Shown: positions 7,882 to 15,267 of the stretch, piece after piece
Layout of the letters: every line of letters begins with the position of its first letter
How positions within the stretch are numbered: the first letter of the stretch is position 1
Assembly (NCBI GenBank): GCA_963930325.1
Contig: CAWVME010000039.1
Coordinates: forward strand, 1 to 17,295
DNA length: 17,295 nt
Direction of reading: 5' to 3'
Source: CALXJM01 sp963930325
Lineage (GTDB): Bacteria; Bacillota; Clostridia; TANB77; CAG-508
Notes under the pieces: generated by a model
Told to the model about the DNA's origin: nothing
Database searches by the model: none
Seen by the model: only the letters and a program-made list of their open reading frames with translations
Translations under genes and position numbers: made by a program

Positions 7882-7909
7882 TCGACAGTTACATATTTTT
7901 TTATAAAAT
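7882..7909 (+). promoter_or_regulatory. Candidate divergent promoter for a plus-strand RNA
   Basis: TCGACA (7882-7887) and TAAAAT (7904-7909) are spaced by 16 bp. This is back-to-back with the minus-strand promoter at 7833-7861, and the two -35 boxes give a CTGTC/GACAG inverted repeat (7855-7859 and 7884-7888). In such AT-rich DNA a chance match is possible. Confidence 0.4.
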
Positions 7910-7947
7910 ATGTATAAAAAGAATTTTTATTCACATACTACTATCAT

Positions 7948-8055
7948 AAGGTTTATATTAGTCGGACCAAGAATTTTATAAGATCATATATATGGTTTTA
8001 TACGATTCGGGCAAAGGTTTATATTAGCTTTTATTTTAAGGTTAGTATAAGCCGG
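7948..8055 (+). repeat. Three imperfect copies of AAGGTTTATATTAG
   Basis: Copies are at 7948-7961 (AAGGTTTATATTAG), 8014-8027 (identical) and 8038-8051 (AAGGTTAGTATAAG, diverged). The first is followed by TCGG and the third by CCGG. The spacing is irregular (66 and 24 bp), so this is not a CRISPR or simple tandem array. They could be paired-region elements of an RNA or protein-binding sites. Confidence 0.55.
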
Positions 8056-8373
8056 AGATGAGATTATATTATATGTATGTAAGCTATATTTAAGATTTAT
8101 TTATATATATGGTTAAATTATATGTAATATAGTCAAAGTGAAGATTGCATTTATGCTTAATATTTACTATTTTTTAAGTCCGTATTTACAAAATAGTAAA
8201 TACAAGTGGTCGATACTAGTCCCTTGTTAGGACAAATTCGGTTACTTATAGTGTATTTGCAGTCGAGCAACTGATTTCTATTTTTGGTTGATTGCTTATT
8301 TGAATAGTGATATTCATTAGGTGAAAAAATTAGAAATAGGAGTTTTAGCCAAGATTAATATGGGCTTTATGAT

Positions 8374-8406
8374 AATAGCGTAGAAGTAATTTGCTTCTAC
8401 GCTATT
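8374..8406. terminator. 13-bp hairpin downstream of gyrB, possibly bidirectional
   Basis: A perfect stem (AATAGCGTAGAAG / CTTCTACGCTATT) has a 7-nt loop and lies 17 bp beyond the gyrB stop. The tails are AT-rich but contain no clean U-tract on either strand, so termination efficiency is uncertain. It probably ends gyrB transcription and may also close the candidate plus-strand RNA. Confidence 0.7.
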
Positions 8407-8423
8407 AATATATTTAACTGTTT

Positions 8424-10337
8424 CTATATATCTAAATTCTTAACAAATTTTGCATTAGTTTCAATAAACTTACGTCTTGGTTCAATATCATCTCCCATTA
8501 AAACTGTAAAGACTTCATCTGCTTTAATGGCATCATCTATATTTACTTTAATTAAAACTCTTGTTTCAGGATTCATAGTTGTTTCCCATAACTGCTCTGG
8601 ATTCATTTCTCCTAAACCTTTATATCTTTGAATTCCTACATTTTCTCTTCCAATTTCTTTTAATTTTGCTTCTAATTCATCATCTGTGTAACAATAAATA
8701 TCTTTCATTCCTTTTTTAGATAATTTATAAAGTGGTGGTTGTGCCAAATACACGTTTCCATTTTCTACCAACGGTCTCATATATCTAAAAAAGAATGTTA
8801 AAAGTAAAGTACGAATATGGGCCCCATCTACATCGGCATCAGCCATTATAATAACTTTTCCGTAGCGAATTTTTGTAATATCAAAATCATTTCCTATTCC
8901 AGCACCTACAGCTAATATAACTGGCTGCAATTTATCATTATTGTAAATTTTATCTGCTCTCGATTTTTCTACATTTAACATTTTTCCCCATAAAGGTAAA
9001 ATAGCTTGAAATTTTCTATCCCTTCCTTGTTTTGCACTTCCACCTGCAGAGTCTCCTTCAACTATAAATACTTCACATTCTTCCGGATTTTTTCCACTAC
9101 AGTCTGCTAATTTTCCTGGAAGTGTAGAGCTTTCCATTGCATTTTTCTTTCTCACTAATTCTCTTGCTTTTCTTGCGGCTTCTCTTGCTCTAGAAGCACT
9201 AATACATTTTTCTAAAATGGCCTTTGCAACATTTGGATTTTCCTCTAAATAAGCTGCCAATTCTTCATTCATAGCACTCATGACAGTTCCTGTAACTTCG
9301 CTATTCCCTAACTTTGTTTTTGTCTGCCCCTCAAATTGAGGTTCTTTTACCTTTACAGATATAACTGCTGTTATTCCTTCTCTTATATCTTCTCCTTGTA
9401 AATTTTGATCTTTTTCTTTTAAAATGTTATGTGATTTAGCATAATCATTAAACACCTTTGTAAGAGATCTCTTAAATCCTTCTAGATGGGTTCCACCTTC
9501 GATTGTATTAATGTTGTTAACAAAAGAATATAAATTTTCTGAGTAAGCTGTCGTATACTGAATTGCAATTTCTATAGGAAATTCTCCTGATTTTTCTATA
9601 TAAATTGGTTTTGCATTAATTTTTTCTTTGTTTCGGTTTAAATATTCTACAAAAGAATTTAATCCTCCTTCATAACAAAAGTCTGCTTTCTTATATGGCT
9701 CTTCTCTTTGATCTTCTATTGTTATTCTAAGTCCTTTTGTTAAAAAAGCCATTTCCCTAAATCGATTTTCTAGCACTTCATATTCATATTCTAATGTTTC
9801 AAAAATAGAACTATCTGCTAAAAATCTTACCTTTGTACCAGTTTTATTAGAATTTCCAATTTTTTCTAGCTTTTTAGTAATTTTTCCTCTTTCAAATGCC
9901 ATTTGGTAAATTCCACCATCTCTTTGTATAGTAACTTCCGTCCAATCAGACAAAGCATTTACAACAGAAGCACCAACTCCATGAAGTCCACCAGATACTT
10001 TGTATCCACTATCTCCTCCAAATTTTCCACCTGCATGTAATTTCGTATAAACAGTTTCTGCAGCAGATATTTTTGTTTTTGGGTGAATATCTACTGGAAT
10101 TCCTCTTCCATCATCCTCTACACTAATAATATTTCCTGGCTCAATAATAACATTAATATTGTTACAATATCCTGCCAAAGCTTCATCCACACTGTTATCT
10201 ACAATTTCGTATACTAGGTGATGTAGTCCTCTTACAGATACACTTCCTATATACATTCCTGGTCTTTTTCTTACAGCCTCTAATCCTTCTAATACTTGTA
10301 TTTGATCTGCTTTATACTCATGTTCAAATTTTTCCAT
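8424..10337 (-). CDS. gyrB: DNA gyrase subunit B
   Basis: ATPase subunit of gyrase, 637 aa, normal length for the short Gram-positive form. The GHKL ATP site shows EIVDNSVDEA (Glu44, Asn48), EDDGRGIP (74-81), GGLHGVGASVVNALS (116-130) and the QTK loop (338-340). The TOPRIM domain has EGDSAGGSAKQGRDR (Glu427) and MADADVDGAH (Asp500, Asp502), which bind the catalytic Mg2+. The segment PLWGKMLNVEK has Trp450 where E. coli has Lys447; as far as I recall Trp also occurs in other Clostridia, so this may be lineage-typical. The start ATG at 10337 is fixed by an in-frame TAG two codons upstream. Its nearest strong Shine-Dalgarno is unusually far away (see the hairpin entry). It is the last of the dnaA-dnaN-recF-remB-gyrB series. 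Confidence 0.97.
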   Translation of the reverse strand: MEKFEHEYKADQIQVLEGLEAVRKRPGMYIGSVSVRGLHHLVYEIVDNSVDEALAGYCNNINVIIEPGNIISVEDDGRGIPVDIHPKTKISAAETVYTKLHAGGKFGGDSGYKVSGGLHGVGASVVNALSDWTEVTIQRDGGIYQMAFERGKITKKLEKIGNSNKTGTKVRFLADSSIFETLEYEYEVLENRFREMAFLTKGLRITIEDQREEPYKKADFCYEGGLNSFVEYLNRNKEKINAKPIYIEKSGEFPIEIAIQYTTAYSENLYSFVNNINTIEGGTHLEGFKRSLTKVFNDYAKSHNILKEKDQNLQGEDIREGITAVISVKVKEPQFEGQTKTKLGNSEVTGTVMSAMNEELAAYLEENPNVAKAILEKCISASRAREAARKARELVRKKNAMESSTLPGKLADCSGKNPEECEVFIVEGDSAGGSAKQGRDRKFQAILPLWGKMLNVEKSRADKIYNNDKLQPVILAVGAGIGNDFDITKIRYGKVIIMADADVDGAHIRTLLLTFFFRYMRPLVENGNVYLAQPPLYKLSKKGMKDIYCYTDDELEAKLKEIGRENVGIQRYKGLGEMNPEQLWETTMNPETRVLIKVNIDDAIKADEVFTVLMGDDIEPRRKFIETNAKFVKNLDI

Positions 10338-10345
10338 TTTCTATC

Positions 10346-10372
10346 TGTTAGTTTTTAACTAACATTCCTCCT
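10346..10372 (-). promoter_or_regulatory. Shine-Dalgarno separated from the gyrB start by a hairpin
   Basis: On the minus strand AGGAGG (10367-10372) lies 29 nt before the gyrB ATG. Between them a perfect hairpin (TGTTAGTT, loop AAA, AACTAACA; 10346-10364) takes up 19 nt, leaving about 10 nt of effective spacing when folded. No other ribosome-binding site is visible. A five-codon ATG-to-TAA frame (10365 to 10348) starts 1 nt after the Shine-Dalgarno. The layout suggests a structure-dependent start or translational control. Confidence 0.6.
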
Positions 10373-10390
10373 CTCTCTCTTTAAGTATTT

Positions 10391-10639
10391 CTATATATCA
10401 GCTTTTGTCCTTTTTTCTAATGTAGTTGATAAAATATTAGTAATATACCCTTTTTTCACATTATTTTCAATTACTAACACAAAGGTTTTTTTTCTTTCTC
10501 CTGCAATGTCTATAACATTTCCGTCTAATTCTTTTAAAATCTGCTGATATTCATTTGTTTTTTCAATTGATTCTATATTAAAAATTCCTATTACATTTTT
10601 TGAATTTACACTAATATCTTTTCCAATATGCAAATACAT
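10391..10639 (-). CDS. remB: RemB/YaaB-type regulatory protein (DUF370)
   Basis: Small protein (82 aa from the chosen start) matching the YaaB/RemB family, which in Bacillus subtilis contributes to expression of biofilm matrix genes. The N-terminus MYLHIGKD, followed by NVIGIFNIES, is diagnostic. The open frame extends to a TTG at 10666, but the ATG at 10639 is preferred: GGGGA lies about 6 nt upstream and the protein then begins at the family's usual MYLHIG. The position between recF and gyrB is the conserved location in Firmicutes. It starts about 34 bp after the recF stop and is probably cotranscribed. Its DNA-binding role in this organism is inferred from the family. Confidence 0.85.
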   Translation of the reverse strand: MYLHIGKDISVNSKNVIGIFNIESIEKTNEYQQILKELDGNVIDIAGERKKTFVLVIENNVKKGYITNILSTTLEKRTKADI

Positions 10640-10673
10640 TTTTATCCCCATTTCTTTTCGTAACAATCATCTT

Positions 10674-11750
10674 TCATGTTACTTCAGTTTCTTGTATAAT
10701 TTTACCTTCTTCTACGTAAAAGCTTTTTCCTCTTTCTATATTTATTTTATCAGTACATGTAATTAAAACTTGATTTTTCTTAATAGTAGATACAAATTTC
10801 ATCCTTCTTTTTTCATCTAATTCAGACATAAAATCATCTAACAACAAAATTGGATATTCACCAATCTCCTCATAAATTACTTCTACCTCTGCCAATTTTA
10901 AAGATAATATAGAAGTTCTCTGTTGTCCTTGAGAGCCGTATACTTGTACAGGTTTTTCATTAATAGAAATTTCAAAATCATCTCTGTGAATTCCTAAATT
11001 TGTATATCCTCTTTGTATATCTATTTTTTCTATTTTTTTCAACTCTTTTAAATATTCCTCTTTGTTTTCACAGCTAGATTTATATTCAATTTTTATTTTT
11101 TCTTTTTCTTCTGTTACTTTGGGGTGGATTTCTAGTAATTTATTTTTTAATTTTTCTACAATTTGTCTTCTCTCTATAAAAATCTTTTCTCCCAATTCAG
11201 CTAATTTTTCATTCCAAATTTCCAACATTTCTACTGATTTATTTTCATATTTTATTTGTCTTAAGTATATATTCCTTTGCTCTAGTGTTTTTGTATACAA
11301 ATTAATATTATAAATATACGATGGTTTTAATTGGCTGATTAACATATCTAAGAATTTTCTTCTTTTTGCGGGTCCTTCTTTAATAATTTCTATATTATCT
11401 GGGCTAAACATAACAATATTAACTTTCCCCAATAGCTCACTAAGCTTTTTTACTTTTACTCCATTAATAGAAAAGTTTTTTTTATCTGTTATGTCTAAAC
11501 TAATCTTTCCTTCCCTATCTCTTTTTTTATATTGAATTTCAACAAACGCTTTTTCTTTTTGGAACTGAATTAGTTCATCCTCTTTTTTAGTTCGAAACGA
11601 TTTTGCAAAAGCACATAAAAATATAGCTTCTAATATATTAGTTTTACCTTGTGCATTATTACCATAAAATATATTTCCATTATTACTTAATATAATTTCT
11701 TGCTTTGTATAATTTCTAAAGTTCTGTAATTCTACTTTTTTTATAATCAT
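10674..11750 (-). CDS. recF: DNA replication and repair protein RecF
   Basis: SMC-like ABC ATPase that, with RecO and RecR, helps load RecA at single-strand gaps and stalled forks. At 358 aa it has the typical length. It shows the N-terminal VELQNFRNY, Walker A GNNAQGKT (30-37), the ABC signature region YGSQGQQR (271-278) and Walker B with D-loop ILLLDDFMSELD (301-312). The middle helical arm is Lys/Glu-rich. It follows dnaN after 28 bp; the small S4-domain gene yaaA, usual between them in Firmicutes, is absent. Confidence 0.96.
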   Translation of the reverse strand: MIIKKVELQNFRNYTKQEIILSNNGNIFYGNNAQGKTNILEAIFLCAFAKSFRTKKEDELIQFQKEKAFVEIQYKKRDREGKISLDITDKKNFSINGVKVKKLSELLGKVNIVMFSPDNIEIIKEGPAKRRKFLDMLISQLKPSYIYNINLYTKTLEQRNIYLRQIKYENKSVEMLEIWNEKLAELGEKIFIERRQIVEKLKNKLLEIHPKVTEEKEKIKIEYKSSCENKEEYLKELKKIEKIDIQRGYTNLGIHRDDFEISINEKPVQVYGSQGQQRTSILSLKLAEVEVIYEEIGEYPILLLDDFMSELDEKRRMKFVSTIKKNQVLITCTDKINIERGKSFYVEEGKIIQETEVT

Positions 11751-11778
11751 TTTTTACTCTTTCTTATCGCTTAAACTT

Positions 11779-12897
11779 TTACTCTTTTAGTTTTATTGGT
11801 AATATCATATAAGTATAATTTCCACTTGGTTCAATTGGTCGAATAACACATGGAGAAATACTACTACCAAAATCTACATATATTTCTTCGTCTTCAATAA
11901 CTTTTACCGCATCTAAAAAGTATTTTGGATTAAAACCTATTTCTAAATTTTTTCCTTCTGTTTCCACATAAATTTCTTCCTTTGCATCTCCTGTTTGGTT
12001 TGTACAAGAAATAGTTACTTTTCCAATATCTATAATCACTTTTACAGGATATTTCTTTTCTTTTTCTGTTACAGATGCTGAAATTAAACTAATTCTTTCA
12101 AAACAATTTTGTAATATATTTCTGTTGACTCTAATTCTTGTTTCCCAAGTAGATGGAATAACACTTGCATAATTTAAAAATTCTCCATCTAAAACTCTGG
12201 TTACAATCTTGCAGTTTTCCATTTCAAATAAGGCCTGATTTTTTGATACTCCGATTTTTACTTTGTCAAATGAATCTGATACAATTTTATTTACTTCTAA
12301 TAATGTTTTTCCTGGAATAACAGCTTTAAAATCATTCGCTTTTTCATTTAAAAAATTGCTTTTCCATGCCAAACGAAATCCATCTACTGATACTACATTT
12401 AGTTTATTATTTTCTACTTCAAATAAACATCCTGTAAATATAGGTCTATTTTCTTCTGTACTTACTGCAAATATAGTTTTTCTTATCATACTTTTTAAAG
12501 TGTTTTGTTCAATTTCAATTGCATTTTCGATTTCTATTTTTGGTAATTCTGGAAATTCTTCTGGATTCATAGTTGCTAATTTATATAATGAACCTTCACA
12601 TTCAATAACTAATAAATTATTTTCATTTAAGTAAATACTAATTTCTGAATCTGGTAATTTTCGAATAATTTCACTGAACATAATTGCATTAACTACAGTA
12701 TTTCCTTGTTCTTGTACATCTGCTTCCATAATATATTCTATTCCAATTTCTAAATCATAAGTGGTTAATTTTATTTCATTATCATTTGTTTGTATAAGTA
12801 TTCCTTCTAATATTGGCATTGTTGTTTTAGAAGCAACTGCTTTTACTACGGAAGAAATTCCTTTGGACAATTTATCCTTTTCACAAATAATTTTCAT
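11779..12897 (-). CDS. dnaN: DNA polymerase III sliding clamp, beta subunit
   Basis: Dimeric ring that tethers DNA polymerase III to DNA and recruits clamp-binding proteins. At 372 aa it has the family length, with three repeated clamp domains of about 120 aa. The N-terminus MKIICEKDKLSKGISSVVKAV and the motif TTMPILEGIL are typical, as are the internal NRPIFTGCLFE and the C-terminal end YTMILPIKL. The ATG has AAGGAG 6-7 nt upstream. It is separated from dnaA by 327 bp of origin DNA and probably leads the dnaN-recF-remB-gyrB transcription unit; I see no clear promoter of its own. Confidence 0.97.
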   Translation of the reverse strand: MKIICEKDKLSKGISSVVKAVASKTTMPILEGILIQTNDNEIKLTTYDLEIGIEYIMEADVQEQGNTVVNAIMFSEIIRKLPDSEISIYLNENNLLVIECEGSLYKLATMNPEEFPELPKIEIENAIEIEQNTLKSMIRKTIFAVSTEENRPIFTGCLFEVENNKLNVVSVDGFRLAWKSNFLNEKANDFKAVIPGKTLLEVNKIVSDSFDKVKIGVSKNQALFEMENCKIVTRVLDGEFLNYASVIPSTWETRIRVNRNILQNCFERISLISASVTEKEKKYPVKVIIDIGKVTISCTNQTGDAKEEIYVETEGKNLEIGFNPKYFLDAVKVIEDEEIYVDFGSSISPCVIRPIEPSGNYTYMILPIKLKE

Positions 12898-13224
12898 TTT
12901 TGCTCTCCTTTTTTATATATTAATAATATTAGTAGTATTAGTAGTAGGTCTTGTGGATACTGTGGAAAACTATGGTAATAATGATAATCCCTAATAAAAT
13001 ATATGTTGATATGTTTGTGGAAAAAAAACGAACTTGTCCACAGTCTATTTTTTTTAGTGGAGATAATTTGATTATTCACAGATTTTATACAAGTTATAAA
13101 CATTAGGGTGTGAATATCTAAAATAAGTAGTTCCGTAAGTGGATTTTAAGTTTTTTTAGCAAACAATTTTTTACACAAACATAAATTTCAAACAATCTTG
13201 TAAAGAATAGTAATGATTTATATT
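12898..13224. other. oriC: oriC, dnaA-dnaN intergenic part with DnaA boxes
   Basis: Gene-free 327 bp with clustered DnaA-box-like 9-mers (consensus TTATCCACA). TTATTCACA lies at 13072-13080 and TTGTCCACA at 13034-13042 on the plus strand. Minus-strand versions are GTATCCACA (12952-12960), TTTTCCACA (12961-12969 and 13016-13024) and ATATTCACA (13109-13117). An AT-rich trinucleotide array adjoins the leftmost box. A 69-codon minus-strand frame across this region is spurious. The strand switch between dnaA and rpmH, the gene order and the box density make this part of the chromosomal origin. Confidence 0.88.
12921..12947 (+). promoter_or_regulatory. DnaA-trio array, likely origin unwinding element
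   Basis: Nine consecutive triplets fit the DnaA-trio pattern: TAA TAA TAT TAG TAG TAT TAG TAG TAG. They are followed by a 3-4 nt spacer (GTC) and a DnaA box at 12952-12960. In B. subtilis such trios beside DnaA boxes guide DnaA onto single-stranded DNA during opening. The run into TATATATTAA toward dnaN supports easy melting. Confidence 0.75.
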
Positions 13225-14550
13225 TTATTCTTCTAATAAAATATTTTTTAAGCTATCCACAATTAATTTTGTATTGGGGATATCTTTTATTTCTTTTTCA
13301 ATTTTTTTATAAGCATGCATTACAGTAGAATGATCCCTTTTTCCAAATTCTTTTCCTATAGCAGGAAAAGATTGATTGGCTACTGCTTTGCATAAATACA
13401 TCGCAATTTGCCTTGGATAAGCAATATCGTTAGATCGATTTGATGATTTTAAATCCCTCTTATCTATATTAAAATATTTACATACTGTTTCTTGTATAAA
13501 TTCTATAGAAATGACTTTTTCTTTTTTCATAACAATATCATTAATTGCTTTTTCAGCTACTTCCATTGAAATTGGCCCTGGTATTAAAGTAGAATGTGCA
13601 ATAATTTTATTTAACGCCCCTTCTAACTCACGGATATTTGTATCAATACGATTAGCAATGTTAGATAAAATATCATCATCAATTGTAATTTTATCTGCAC
13701 TTGCCTTTTTTCTTAAAATAGCCAATCTTGTTTCGTAGTCTGGTGCAGAAACATCTGCAATAAGACCCCACTCGAATCTTGATTTTAACCTTTCTTCTAG
13801 TAATTGAATATCACGAGGAGGTTTATCACTAGAAAGAATAATCTGTTTTCCACTTTCACGTAATGTATTAAATGTGTGAAAAAATTCTTCTTGCACAGCA
13901 TCTTTGCCTGCAATAAATTGAATATCATCAATAAGCAAAACATCAATATTTCTATATTTATTTCTGAATTGTTCTGTTTTAGCATCTTTGATAGCATTGA
14001 TAATTTCATTAGTAAACTTTTCGGAAGTAACATATAAAACAGCTTTTGAATTATCATTTTTTAAAATTTCATTAGCTATTGCATGCATTAAGTGAGTTTT
14101 TCCTAATCCAACACCTCCATATAAGAATAATGGATTATAAGCTTTTGCAGGTGCTTCAGCAACTGCAAGTGAAGCTGCATGAGCTAAGCTATTATTTTTC
14201 CCAACAACAAAGGTTTCAAATGTATAGTTAGGGTTTAAATTTGAATTTGGATTTGAATTCGTAAGATGATTTGAGTTTGATGTTTCTTTCTCATTGGTAT
14301 TAGAATCTAATACACAAGATATTTTATAACACTTCTTTGTAATATCGGTAAAAGTATTCATAATTAAATCACAATATCTTCCTAGAATCGTATCTCTTTG
14401 AATATCGGAATTCGCTTTTAGGATAATTGTATCATTTGTAATATCTTCTATTTCTAAATTTTTAATCCAAGTGGAATATGCAATAAAAGATAGTTCGTCT
14501 TTTAAAAGATCTTTTGCTTTATCTAAAAGTTCCTGTTTGTTGGCTTGCAT
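13225..14550 (-). CDS. dnaA: Chromosomal replication initiator protein DnaA
   Basis: AAA+ initiator that binds DnaA boxes and melts oriC. 441 aa with all four domains. Domain I (1-80) is the helicase/regulator-interaction region. A short Asn/Ser-rich linker (about 85-110) is domain II. Domain III has Walker A GGVGLGKT (145-152), Walker B VLLIDDI (204-210) and the Arg-finger region SRFEWGL (Arg258). Domain IV has the DNA-binding signature KRDHSTVMHAY (404-414). The ATG at 14550 has AGGAAGGA about 10 nt upstream. DnaA boxes lie on both sides of the gene, including between its promoter and start codon, which fits autoregulation. Confidence 0.98.
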   Translation of the reverse strand: MQANKQELLDKAKDLLKDELSFIAYSTWIKNLEIEDITNDTIILKANSDIQRDTILGRYCDLIMNTFTDITKKCYKISCVLDSNTNEKETSNSNHLTNSNPNSNLNPNYTFETFVVGKNNSLAHAASLAVAEAPAKAYNPLFLYGGVGLGKTHLMHAIANEILKNDNSKAVLYVTSEKFTNEIINAIKDAKTEQFRNKYRNIDVLLIDDIQFIAGKDAVQEEFFHTFNTLRESGKQIILSSDKPPRDIQLLEERLKSRFEWGLIADVSAPDYETRLAILRKKASADKITIDDDILSNIANRIDTNIRELEGALNKIIAHSTLIPGPISMEVAEKAINDIVMKKEKVISIEFIQETVCKYFNIDKRDLKSSNRSNDIAYPRQIAMYLCKAVANQSFPAIGKEFGKRDHSTVMHAYKKIEKEIKDIPNTKLIVDSLKNILLEE

Positions 14551-14574
14551 TTTTACTCATTCCTTCCTAAAAAG

Positions 14575-14638
14575 TTATTCACAGGTTTATCCACAGGTGT
14601 TGATAACCTCCATGATTTTCGGGGAAATTTTATCCACA
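14575..14638. other. oriC: oriC, upstream DnaA-box cluster in the dnaA leader
   Basis: Plus-strand boxes are TTATTCACA (14575-14583), TTATCCACA (14587-14595) and TTATCCACA (14630-14638); a one-mismatch minus-strand box TTATCAACA lies at 14598-14606. Two are perfect and one is the common T variant. They sit between the dnaA promoter and its start codon, so they may serve both the origin and dnaA autorepression. Confidence 0.88.
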
Positions 14639-14685
14639 ACCAAAAATAAAATAGCGTAAAAGCCTTATTTCCCTATTATTTCTAT

Positions 14686-14715
14686 ATAATATCAAAATCT
14701 AAATAATAAAGTCAA
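14686..14715 (-). promoter_or_regulatory. dnaA promoter with extended -10
   Basis: On the minus strand TTGACT (14710-14715) and TATTAT (14686-14691) are 18 bp apart, with TG one base before the -10. The transcript would start near 14680, giving a leader of about 130 nt that carries the DnaA boxes at 14575-14638. Confidence 0.7.
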
Positions 14716-14773
14716 TAAAAAGTTGTTAGAAAATAAAAATATTCAAAAAGAGGACGAAAAAATGAAGAAACAA

Positions 14774-14803
14774 TTGACATTTATTATAGTTTTAATGTAT
14801 AAT
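14774..14803 (+). promoter_or_regulatory. rpmH operon promoter
   Basis: Perfect TTGACA (14774-14779) and perfect TATAAT (14798-14803) with 18 bp spacing: the strongest promoter match in the window, as expected for a ribosomal protein operon. The predicted leader runs about 145 nt to the rpmH ATG and holds only a small ATACTTT/AAAGTAT inverted repeat (14849-14864). Otherwise I see nothing in it. Confidence 0.85.
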
Positions 14804-14956
14804 CATTAAGATTATGAAAGTTTAATAATTTTTATATTCTAGAGAAATATACTTTAAAAAGTATGTGGAAATAGAAAAAGATTATGCGAAGCTAAACAAG
14901 TTTTGAATAGAAACATTTATAGCTTTTAATCATAGATAAATCACAGGAGGTGCAAA

Positions 14957-15091
14957 ATGAAGAGAACATACCAACCAAAAAAAAGGCAAGAACAAAAAGA
15001 ACATGGCTTTTTAAAAAGAATGAAAACAAAGGCTGGAAGAAGTATTTTAAAAGCTAGACGTGCAAAAGGTAGAAAAAAAATAAGTGCCTAA
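14957..15091 (+). CDS. rpmH: 50S ribosomal protein L34
   Basis: 44 aa, the standard L34 length. It begins MKRTYQPKKRQ, has the typical HGFLKRM and GRSILKARRAKGRKK, and ends ISA. It is extremely basic and binds 23S rRNA in the large subunit. The ATG has a perfect AGGAGG (14945-14950) with 6 nt spacing. First gene of the rpmH-rnpA-yidD-yidC-jag series, diverging from dnaA across the origin. Confidence 0.97.
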   Translation: MKRTYQPKKRQEQKEHGFLKRMKTKAGRSILKARRAKGRKKISA

Positions 15092-15106
15092 GTTATGTGC
15101 AAAGAA

Positions 15107-15219
15107 GAGGCGTTGTCGGTTATAAATTATTATACCGTCTACGCCTTCATGTTTAGGATAAAAGCCATTGCTATTAAAGTTTATTGAAAATATAAAAAGA
15201 TAATTTTATCCTTTTTATA
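15107..15219 (+). other. Structured spacer between rpmH and rnpA
   Basis: The 176-bp gap holds two hairpins. One spans 15107-15147: an AGGCGT/ACGCCT outer stem with an inner CGGTTATAA/TTATACCG stem containing one bulge. The other spans 15192-15219: ATAAAAAGATAA against TTATCCTTTTTAT, with one bulged base. Neither ends in a free U-tract, so they look more like processing or attenuation structures than full terminators. They may account for differing amounts of L34 and RnpA. Confidence 0.45.
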
Positions 15220-15267
15220 TAGGAACTAAAATATTGATTAGAGTGAAATTGCTTAAATGAGGCTAAA

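Larger units (their letters stand above)
7917..8406 (+). ncRNA. Gene-free 0.5-kb stretch; candidate structured non-coding RNA
   Basis: No open frame of meaningful length exists on either strand between the insert operon promoter and gyrB. The stretch has more G/C-bearing islands (GTCGGACC, TTCGGGC, GCCGGAG, GTCGAGC) than the neighbouring coding DNA. It contains a perfect 13-bp inverted repeat (8161-8173 with 8190-8202, 16-nt loop) and smaller stems: GTCC/GGAC at 8219-8233, TTGC/GCAA near 8256-8269, and TGAATA/TATTCA near 8301-8316. Three imperfect direct repeats lie at 7948-8055. A possible promoter precedes it and a 13-bp hairpin closes it. I do not recognise RNase P RNA, tmRNA, SRP RNA or a known riboswitch core. 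The strand is inferred from the promoter and hairpin; it could instead be a regulatory or structural DNA site. Confidence 0.35.

Noticed and set aside
7927..7935. TTATTCACA as evidence of a second origin beside gyrB
   Set aside because: It is a single DnaA-box match in AT-rich DNA, with no cluster and no trio array nearby.
7948..8055. CRISPR array
   Set aside because: There are only three short imperfect copies with irregular spacing, no uniform spacers and no cas genes.
12894..13103. 69-codon minus-strand ORF across the dnaA-dnaN gap
   Set aside because: It translates the DnaA-trio and box region into low-complexity Leu/Ile and His/Tyr runs, has no ribosome-binding site and no recognisable protein features; this is origin DNA.
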